Part shown: one piece after another, positions 56,530 through 64,000 of the stretch | Layout: every line of letters begins with the position of its first letter | Numbering within the stretch: position 1 is the first letter of the stretch | Origin: Atriophallophorus winterbourni | Lineage: Eukaryota > Platyhelminthes > Trematoda > Plagiorchiida > Microphallidae | NCBI GenBank assembly: GCA_013407085.1 | Contig: JACCGJ010015051.1 | Location: 1 to 64,000, forward strand | Direction of reading: 5' to 3' | Length of the DNA stretch: 64,000 nt | The notes under the pieces: model-generated | What the model saw: only the letters and a program-made list of their open reading frames with translations | What the model was told of the DNA's origin: nothing | Databases searched by the model: none | Made by a program: the position numbers and the translations under genes

Positions 56530-59500
56530 GTAATCCCTTTCTTTTATCACCATCTGCTTACTAGCAAAAACTAATGGAAAACTTTTTGTCCGATAATGGA
56601 TTACGATTTTTAGGATTCATTCTTGAAGAACCGGTGTACCGTGAGTAAAGTTGATAACTTGTTAAACGTTCCAATACAGATCCCATCAAGCAAAGATCTT
56701 TTTCAAGAGCTTCAATTTTCGCGAAACCGAAATTCCGGATGCTGGTCAACGTTAACGAGCTGCCAGATGAGTCATGTGTTGCATTTATTCGGTTACGCAA
56801 CGAGCAAGAAGTCCAGTTTGATACAATAGACAAGGTTGGTTTGATGTTCACACACCATCGTCTGAGTGATCAGTTGACATGTAGAGAAAATCGAAGAGCT
56901 CCAAAACTCAGGAAACTGTTAAATCTTCTTGTTCAAAAAAGCAACCACACGATGAAGGGTATTTGGAGTAAGAGTACATAAACTTCATGGAGCTATTAGA
57001 GATAGACACACAGCGCATAATTTGATTCGTATTCATTGGGCTTCGAAGTAAAAATCATAATTAGTTAAGATCGTGTAATTTTTTCTGGCAAATCGTTCTA
57101 AGTAAATCAGTTTTCACAAGGAAACACTTGCGGTGGCTATCCAATCAAGAATGTGGGATGTTTGAATGTGCACATGTTTTAATAAGATTCTCGTGCTTTA
57201 GCAAATGGTTAACTGGTGGTTTTCAGTGTGCAAAAGTTAAAAGTTCAACTTGAGGTCGCCTCGTATGTGTCGCTGTGTAGGATCTTGTAGTGTGAGTTTG
57301 GACACTCGCTCTTGGAAAACCCGAATTTTCGTAACATAAATCCAACTCGATTGCACGATGATCAATCCTGTCAAGGAGTTCAATATCCATCCCGCAGCCA
57401 TGGTGCAAAACTGGGATAAAATATCCCATCATAGTAAAGGGATTGAGTGATGCCATTCTACTTGTACATCGTGTGAAACAAATCCAAATTTGTTCATCGT
57501 TTTAATACTCGCACTTTTCTTTTTCGTGAATTCATATTCTGGAAATGCATATTGGATTATCAGAACATTATAATGAAGTAGCAATTGTTAGCAAAGTTAT
57601 GTCAATGGGAATTATTAGTATTATATTTCACGTTATAACAGTAAATATAAACGATAGAAGAAGGTATACATATGCGAAGAAAACCCTCAAATAAAGTGTG
57701 TAATGAATCGCTTAGAGACGTGTTAGTTAACATTTCGCATTTGACATAGAAGCTTCCTTTGACCGACGGTGACAATACGAACATGGATCAGGTTTCCATT
57801 GCAGTTGCCGAAATATACATTAACCGATTCATTAAAACCATGTTTCACATGAATATGGTTTCCAGATGGGTGTGAAACATTTTGAAATATTTTTCAAAAA
57901 AGCCAGTTTATTTGGTATTGATTCGCTGCAACATCTTGGTTTATATCATCAGACTGTCTATCAAAATGGCTTTAAATGCTGCTCACAACGAAGTCGCCTG
58001 TGTCAGTCAAATTGATCATCTCAATTGTGCCTGATTATCGCCACACGTTGGATTGATGTTTGATTTGACTGAATTAGGAAAAGTTCGTTAAAGCTCTGAG
58101 CGTTTTAGGTGATTGCAATTGTACAAGTGACGGCTACCAATATTTAATTGATTTACTTATTAGACACATAAGGCTTCGACATTCCACCAATCGTATTCTT
58201 CGCATAATGTTGGGAATTTAAAGCTGAGAGGTCATTTGGTTGTTAGTCTAGTGAACCGTTTCGCGTTGGTATAGGCCTAGTGCTTGCATCATGTTCATAG
58301 GCTTTGGGTTGTACAAAATAATAGACAACCACTGTCTTTCAAACTTACACTTTATTTGCGCATTCCATCGTTTTCGCATCACACACGCGAATTCTACTAT
58401 TTCTGACTGAAAAACGCAATCACACCAAAACCGGTCCTGTAGCATAATTTTTCAAAATCTGAGTGAAAATAATCTGTTGCTACATGAGAGTAGCTACGAT
58501 CGTGCCTGTCGAAACTGTCCAATTTTGTCAATTTCATAAGCAATTAGTGAATCACCTTTGTTTTGTGTCGTTTCTTTTAAGCATACGAAAAATAGCCTGT
58601 TAAGTGAATGTGTGGGTGAACGGGGACGAGATGACTGTTTTTTTATTATGTTCAATTAAATAGGATTTGTTCTGCTTGGTGCTCGATTTTTCGGAAGGAT
58701 CTTTGAGCATGGTCCAGCGAATGATTTCGCAGTGTTTGTTGCCACGAATTGAACTTACTGTGAAAACGTGGCAGAGGACGACGCCCAAATTTCCGCCTTC
58801 AAATTTTGTGGAAGCGATCCAGCGATTCGATAACATTTTACAAACGCTGCTCCCTAATGAAGACCAACATGTAAGTCTATCGTTTATGTCACATGTGAAA
58901 ATGTGCTGTGAATACGTTTCGGTATATGAAGCGCATTATTCATGTAGTGTGTAAGTGGTAAACGTTAGCCGGGTCAATGGTACCATCAATGGAACATCAC
59001 ATTTTCCAAAGCTGGAAATTTTCGTTGAACAGATGTTATCGAGCATGTTGGCTAATTAAAAATAAGTGTTAAAACTAGTTTGGTTTTGTAAAGTATCACT
59101 TTCTTCTAAGGGATCACTTTCTTTCTAAGACATTGACTCGATTAACATGTGTGTGGGCACGCGATTTAACATATTGATCGTACCAGTCTCATCAAACAGT
59201 GGGTTACAAGTACATACATGCTTCCGTGCTGCTTTTCGAACGTCATATACTACTTATTAATAAAAATCTGACTTTAAGCAAAAACTACCATGATGCTGTT
59301 ATTGGAATGTTGCAAAAATATTCCAAACAGTTACCGGTGCTACGTTTCACCGACTGTAGGACTTAGATTAGTCCCCACATGAAAACTAAATTTCAATTTG
59401 CAAATGAGGATTTATCCTCGAAATTGGAAGTACATACCTTGTTTAAAATTTCAAGACATAAGAATCCTGATCATTCTACCCGTACCAAATGATTGCATTC

Positions 59501-62500
59501 AGCGCGAATTGGGTCTTCGAGTGCGTGTGTGTATTATGGAAATGCATGTAAACGTGGATTTTTATCCCTATTCCGCGTTCTTATTTTACGCAATCCAGCA
59601 GACACATGATTTGGGCAGACTATTGAACCCATTACGTTTTCAGATTATCTTAAAACCGTGCAATTTGAATTTGAAACAATACGCTGAAATACCAGTTAAC
59701 GATAGGCACCGATTTTTGAACGCTTCCCTCAAAAATGACGCAGAAACCTGGGTGAAAACTTGGATCGCTGAGTTGGAGCAAGTACGTTTTTAACTGTTTG
59801 AAGTACTCAGAAAATTTAAGTAGTACAAATAGATTTTTTGTATTTCAATCACGCATATTGTTAGATCCAAATTAAAATTCAAACAGCAATACCACGACCA
59901 AAAGTGTGATGTTGCATCTATATTTTCTAATTCAAGCTTTCAAGTCTTGAAACAGTTGGTTTTACCATTCTAAACGTGAGCGTTGAACCGCCTATACACA
60001 ATTATATTGCCTACGGGCCCCCGACAAACCTGTAGATGAATGCTAAATATTATGCATTTAGCATTTGACCGCTCAATCATTTGCCATTTTATATTAACCT
60101 CATAAAAAGATGAGTAACTGAAATTAGAAGAAAGATAATGCATTTAAATTTCAACTATTTTGGTATTTTGTTTTTGATCCCAGCCCTGATGTATTTGGGG
60201 CTAGTGTGGTTCGTTTATTTTAGTTGCCTCGCAATATGGAATCATTAAATGAAATGTGACTGCTTTGAATATATATATGATAGTTTTTCTTTACTGACGT
60301 TACTTACATCATGTTTAGTATGGAATGACACAAACTCGCCCTTTGATTAAATGTGACCATTTAACAGTTTTTGTCGACTGAAAATCAATTACGTAAAGAA
60401 ACTGAAGTGACGGGACCCGTGCATGAAGTGGACTATTGGCGAGATCGAATGATCAAGTTCGCGTCAGTTTCAGAGCAAACGAAGAATTCCCAATGTCGAG
60501 CCGTCGTCGAGATCTTCAAAACGTGCAACAGTAAAATCTTCAAAGTAAGAACAATACCAGATTTTGATGCGTTTTAAATCTATCTTAGTGAAAATGGAAC
60601 TTGCAAGCTGTCTGTGGTAACAAATTTAGTAACGCTAGTAAAGGCCTACCAAGCAGGGTGTGTCACTATAAACATAAATTTTGCTGGTTAGTTAGACTTG
60701 TTAACTTTTATTTATTCATAAACCAAGTCTCGTCTACGGGGTCAGACGCATTCAATCAACGTAATTCAATGTAATTCAAGGTTTTTAATGGTCTAATAAG
60801 CAACAAGCTTAACAACAACCACAGGAGGTTAAAAATTGAAATTTAAGTGTATAATTAAGATAACGAAATAGATTAAGCAGTATATAAGTGTTCTGGAAAC
60901 GAATAATGCAATAAAAATTCGTCTAATTTCGTTTTAAAGTCATGCAAGCTAGTGGCGTGAGCAACGGTTGAAGGTAAACTGTTCCAAGTAAAACAGACAC
61001 GGACAGAGTAAAAATACCTTCTACAGTTCAGGCGGGAATGGGGTACGACCAGCACATATTCATGGGTCCGATAATTTCTCGTATCCTTCGCGTGAATAAA
61101 TCCTGTAAGGGATGGTTTGGGGTATGGAATCTTTTGTAAAGTAAGATAAGGTCTCCTCTGATTCGTCGATAGGGAAAATCGACAGATTCAGTTGAGCTAT
61201 CCTTCCTTTATATGGTTTGTTTCGGATGCTGAGAACTAGTTTGTTGAGCGGTGATAGATTCGCTGCATAAGTTCCACATCCCTCTTGAGCCACGGAGACC
61301 ATGACTGCAACCGTATTCCATGACTGGTCTCAAGTATGTATTCATGATCATTCGGAATATATTGGGCGAAAATTTCCCAAATACCCGTTTGAGTAGATTT
61401 AGAACACGTGTTGCTTTTGTAAAGGCAGTGTTAGTTTGAAGTGATGTTTTTAAACTGGAGCATATCCAGACACCCAAATCTTTTTCTTCACTGCAATTTT
61501 CAAGGACATACGAACCTATGTGATATGTGAACTCTACTGGATTCCTTTTTAAACCCATCTGGGTTTGCTGTTTCGTCCATTCCCTGTACACATACACACA
61601 CACACACTCGACAGTCAGTTTTAAATCGCCTTTAATCATCGGATGGTACGTTTCATAACTTTACATGCGCTGACATTCCATTGGCACACTCACTCTGACA
61701 ACAATTATATGGGCAAAAAATATTTTGCTCGCAGCATCACCATCATGATCGGTATGCTCCTATTTTGACTGCAAACCTATCAGTCTTTTTCATTTAAACC
61801 ATCTCGTCATGCAAGTATGCAAAATATGCTATTAACCGTCTATCAATCGTTTTAGCTTTACCGTGAATTGCACATGCATCCAGCATCGGAACTATCGAGC
61901 AGTTTAAGTAACAAAGCATTGAGTATGCACAAATGGCACAAAGAACAGTGAACTGTGAACAGGAAATGATGCGAGGTGTAGCTGATTTTTCGCGAATTTT
62001 TACCCAGTCAAAATCTGTGTAGATTTCAGCGAAATCGCTCATCAATTGAGCTGAACAGAAGCCTGTTATTTATCGGCTAAAAGATAATGGGATGCCCATG
62101 CGCGAATGGGTGACATCGCGAATGTACGTTTACACAAACCAGGAGAAGTTGTGCATTAATTCTCATCATATGAGATAATTCACCCCACCCCCTATTGCTG
62201 ATAGTATACTTGCATTTATATAATGCTGTTCAATAATCGGCCGAATTGAGGCTGCTCATTTAATGGGTAAATAACACTTGTATACATTTTTTACTTAGTG
62301 ATTGCGTACCGTTGGTAGAAAAAATACATTTTCTTCATCCGGTTAGTATGCTTTTACTGGTGTTGAATTTTCGCACTAGTGTCGAGCGAAACCAATGTGT
62401 GTTCCGGTTTCTTTGGCACTTCTCGATCGTGAAATGTAACTCAGATCCCTTTACAACATTGCAACGTCAGCTTTATTGATTCAGCACAAGATGGGTATTA

Positions 62501-62772
62501 TTAATCACATACTGTTCATTTCACAGCGCTGGGAGTATTTGGTCACCCAAGTGAACAACCACATGCTTGAGGCAACCAGCAATGTGAAGTTCTTATACGA
62601 AGTGAATGCCTACTGCAGGCCACTGTACGGCGAAGAACCGGTACGAATGTTTCAATTTTCTGCGGTGATAGTGTGATCTATCTATCTATATATCTCAATA
62701 TCTATCTATCTATCTATCTCACTATCTATCTATCTATCTATCTATCTATCTGTCTGTCTATCTATCTGTCTG

Positions 62773-62813
<41 letters not shown>

Positions 62814-63654
62814 ATGTTATTCTATCTGTAAACAGATATATACATTACACAAGTAGCGCTTGTATGCTACTGTTGGTTAAGGATATACATTAATTCTAAC
62901 ATTCAAGCATACACACTTACTTACCTACACACAAACATACATAAATATATATGTGTAAATATTGTTAGATAAAAACATGTCAATATGCCCGCACAATTAT
63001 ATGGATATACACTAAGTCACATTTTAATATAAATACCTCGCCTCTTACTTTTTTACACACTCACATTACGCTCCATGTTTTATTGTTCCCCTTTAGCTGG
63101 TAATGATCGAGATCATCCCAAAAGTGCTCAACGTGATTCGTTTGATGTACTCTGCGTCGTCCTACTGCAACAACACCGAGAACGTCGCTTCGCTGTTTGC
63201 GAAAATTACCAATCAAATGATCGCGGCTTGTGCGTCCTACATCCGCCATGACGCCACGGAATCCGTGTGGTCTCAGCCGAGACGAATCATCAAACGGAAA
63301 CTGAATGAATGCTGCCAGTTGAATCACGTCTTTCAAGATGCATTCCGCACAATCATACGCGACTTACCCACAGCGAAACCAACAACAATCAACCATGAGT
63401 TTTCCGAAACATACATCTTTGGAAAGTTCAACTTGTTTTGCCGTCGGCTACGTGCCATTCAAGACGTGTTACATTTGATTGATAAATATGCCGTGCTTAA
63501 ACACACCCCCGTGGAAGGATTAGAGAGTCTGGTTGATCACTATACGTCAGCGGTCACGGAAATTCAACAGTTACCGTTCGACTTCCTAGATCCGCGTCTA
63601 AAACGGGTGGATGAGGCGATTGAACTATTCCAAGAGAAAATGGCCTACATTCAA
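56400..63654 (+). CDS. Axonemal outer-arm dynein heavy chain, N-terminal part (DNAH5/DNAH8-like)
   Basis: Visible exons: 56400-56529 (tentative), 56680-56834, 58664-58870, 59644-59781, 60368-60544, 62527-62640 and 63097-63654. From 56680 on every junction is phase 0 and the joined frame has no stop. The product is the tail (DHC_N1) region of a dynein heavy chain: the QLRKE...GP...EVDYWRDRM block, [38 protein letters not shown] and [15 protein letters not shown]. These blocks match gamma/alpha-type outer-arm chains (DNAH5/8) better than cytoplasmic dynein; this is judged from memory of the family. The tail binds intermediate chains in the axoneme; motor domains would lie beyond the window. The 5' end is unresolved. 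Introns carry a nested hammerhead repeat, a CR1 LINE and a TATC microsatellite. Confidence 0.85.
56680..56834 (+). CDS. Dynein heavy chain exon (FFxR-like region)
   Basis: Acceptor CCAATACAG; 2 nt plus 51 codons; donor AAG|GTTGGT. The peptide has [19 protein letters not shown] and [20 protein letters not shown]. The last part is like the 'FFVRT...VxFGxID' stretch of outer-arm chains. An alternative frame ([15 protein letters not shown]) is also open for a while but hits a stop at 56829 and does not join the next exon. Confidence 0.65.
57223..57456 (-). mobile_element. CR1-like LINE fragment in a dynein intron
   Basis: The minus frame [20 protein letters not shown] then [19 protein letters not shown] resembles the 'YG...W...KDI.LLERI..RA..L' post-catalytic block of CR1 proteins. 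Short and decayed. Confidence 0.4.
58664..58870 (+). CDS. Dynein heavy chain exon
   Basis: 69 codons between AATTAAATAG and [28 protein letters not shown] corresponds to the '...LL..VYIPAL' region that follows the FFxR block, then [20 protein letters not shown]. Confidence 0.8.
59165..59560 (+). mobile_element. Degenerate hammerhead element with a nested hammerhead repeat
   Basis: The outer element has an arm-like segment at 59170-59207 and, after the insert, 59438-59560, which aligns with 30338-30460. The ribozyme core there has decayed: CAAATGA for CTGATGA and GAAT for GAAA (about 59487-59511). The insert 59218-59427 is a reverse-complement copy of the 17.6-kb repeat and is flanked by identical AAGTACATAC at 59208-59217 and 59428-59437, a 10-bp target duplication. 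The insert starts at ATGCTTCC, within a few bases of the ribozyme cleavage position of its family. Confidence 0.75.
59644..59781 (+). CDS. Dynein heavy chain exon
   Basis: 46 codons between CGTTTTCAG and [25 protein letters not shown] and [13 protein letters not shown]. The WVKTWI...EQ end leads directly into the QLRKE block of the next exon. Confidence 0.8.
60368..60544 (+). CDS. Dynein heavy chain exon with the QLRKE/GP/YW motif
   Basis: 59 codons between CATTTAACAG and [29 protein letters not shown] then [15 protein letters not shown] is the most recognisable tail motif of axonemal dynein heavy chains. Confidence 0.9.
60740..61600 (-). mobile_element. CR1-like LINE, 5'-truncated, in a dynein intron
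   Basis: Minus frames: [20 protein letters not shown] and [19 protein letters not shown] then [11 protein letters not shown] (61639-61208); [20 protein letters not shown] (61302-61060); [20 protein letters not shown] and TWNSLPSTV (61055-60873). These are CR1 thumb and C-terminal blocks in the right order. Frame breaks make it dead. It belongs to the subfamily of 3248-3530. Confidence 0.75.
62527..62640 (+). CDS. Dynein heavy chain exon
   Basis: 38 codons between ATTTCACAG and [29 protein letters not shown] then [18 protein letters not shown], matching the 'eA.DNVKYLYtLe.fcePLY' segment of DNAH5/8. Confidence 0.9.
62673..62822 (+). repeat. TATC microsatellite
   Basis: About 150 bp of (TATC)n with scattered TGTC variants, in the intron between two dynein exons. 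Likely length-polymorphic. Confidence 0.95.
62859..62888 (-). repeat. Fragment of the hammerhead-element arm
   Basis: 'gcgcttgtatgctactgttg' matches the left arm at 30219-30240 with one difference. Nothing else of the element is present. Confidence 0.55.
63097..63654 (+). CDS. Dynein heavy chain exon (large, DHC_N1); GC donor
   Basis: 186 codons after [64 protein letters not shown] and [16 protein letters not shown] then [12 protein letters not shown]. No GT donor is found where the family similarity ends. CAA|GCAAGT at 63654/63655 fits a GC-AG intron and keeps phase 0. If unspliced, the frame would stop at 63709. Confidence 0.85.
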
Positions 63655-63711
63655 GCAAGTTTACTAGCCGTTTCCGTTGTTAATATGTTAACCATTTGCG
63701 AAATTCTTTGA

Positions 63712-64000
63712 GTTGTATTTGATGCAAATAAGTATGTCTTATTGCATCTATGAACTAAACGTGATGGACGGCAATGGATGCAAACTATACGTTAATCGTT
63801 TACTTCACTGAACAAGGCTTAGTCTTCAAGGCACATGACAGAGTTAAAATCTCTTATCGGTTCATAGCAATGTCAGTTGAAGTTCATTCCAAAATTTCAG
63901 TCTGAAAACTTAACCATCCTTTTCACTACAATCCTAAGAGAATTTGGAATGGGCTGATGAACATGCGCATTGTTTACGCCAAAAGCCGCGTCTTACATAA
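63712..64000. other. Intron sequence of the dynein gene
   Basis: No ORF or repeat recognised. The next exon lies beyond the window. Confidence 0.6.

Noticed and set aside
56623..56829. Plus-strand [19 protein letters not shown]... as a dynein exon
   Set aside because: It stops at 56829 and cannot join the next exon, while the frame with [11 protein letters not shown] joins in phase 0 and resembles the family.
62673..62822. Regular repeats as a possible CRISPR array
   Set aside because: A simple tetranucleotide microsatellite in a eukaryotic intron, with no spacers.
63954..63980. CTGATGA as a hammerhead core
   Set aside because: No helix II or GAAA follows. The other CTGATGA/TCATCAG sites (near 3730, 11118, 13247, 44873, 48855 and 57940) fail in the same way.

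Overview
The window looks like a repeat-rich flatworm (platyhelminth) nuclear genome, most likely a trematode. This is inferred, not searched. It is eukaryotic: GT/GC-AG introns join open exons in consistent phase. The repeats are a typical trematode mixture: CR1-like and RTE-like LINEs, a Ty3/gypsy element with the CX2CX3HX4C Gag knuckle known from CsRn1-type elements, and hammerhead-ribozyme repeats. Only four host genes can be supported; most of the sequence is mobile-element debris.

Layout. 0-5 kb: an old dispersed repeat, a deleted Tigger/pogo transposon with intact TA-flanked ends (916-2039) and CR1 relics. 5-15 kb: RTE-like and other LINE relics, all on the minus strand, broken up by many copies of a ~240 bp SINE-like family. 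15.7-17 kb: a two-exon Jun/AP-1 transcription factor. 17.5-18.1 kb: a tandem dimer of a hammerhead-ribozyme repeat plus an inverted partial copy. 19.8-20.1 kb: a large foldback repeat. 22.4-28.7 kb: two CR1-like LINEs arranged head to head, one split by a third. 29.5-32.5 kb: three phased exons of an unidentified minus-strand gene; one intron holds two head-to-head hammerhead elements, one with an intact ribozyme core. 32.7-34.3 kb: LINE fragments. 34.9-35.9 kb: the last two exons of a coiled-coil protein gene on the minus strand. 38-46 kb: dispersed repeats and a long CR1 copy split by a non-autonomous LTR element that has perfect 5-bp target duplications. 46.6-54.1 kb: a degenerate gypsy element with both LTRs, an inverted solo LTR, and gag-protease of a second gypsy element. 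56.4-63.7 kb: N-terminal exons of an axonemal outer-arm dynein heavy chain (DNAH5/DNAH8-like), with introns full of repeats.

The host genes (Jun, a coiled-coil protein, an axonemal dynein, an unknown) show no operon-like link. The most interesting feature is the hammerhead family: a complete type-I hammerhead at 30393-30434 whose helix III is only the loopless ACC/GGT palindrome, a near-complete relative at 17854-17896, and degraded copies at 30.1 and 59.2-59.6 kb. One copy is nested inside another with a 10-bp target duplication. This fits autonomous-RNA, retrozyme-like or Penelope-like mobile elements.
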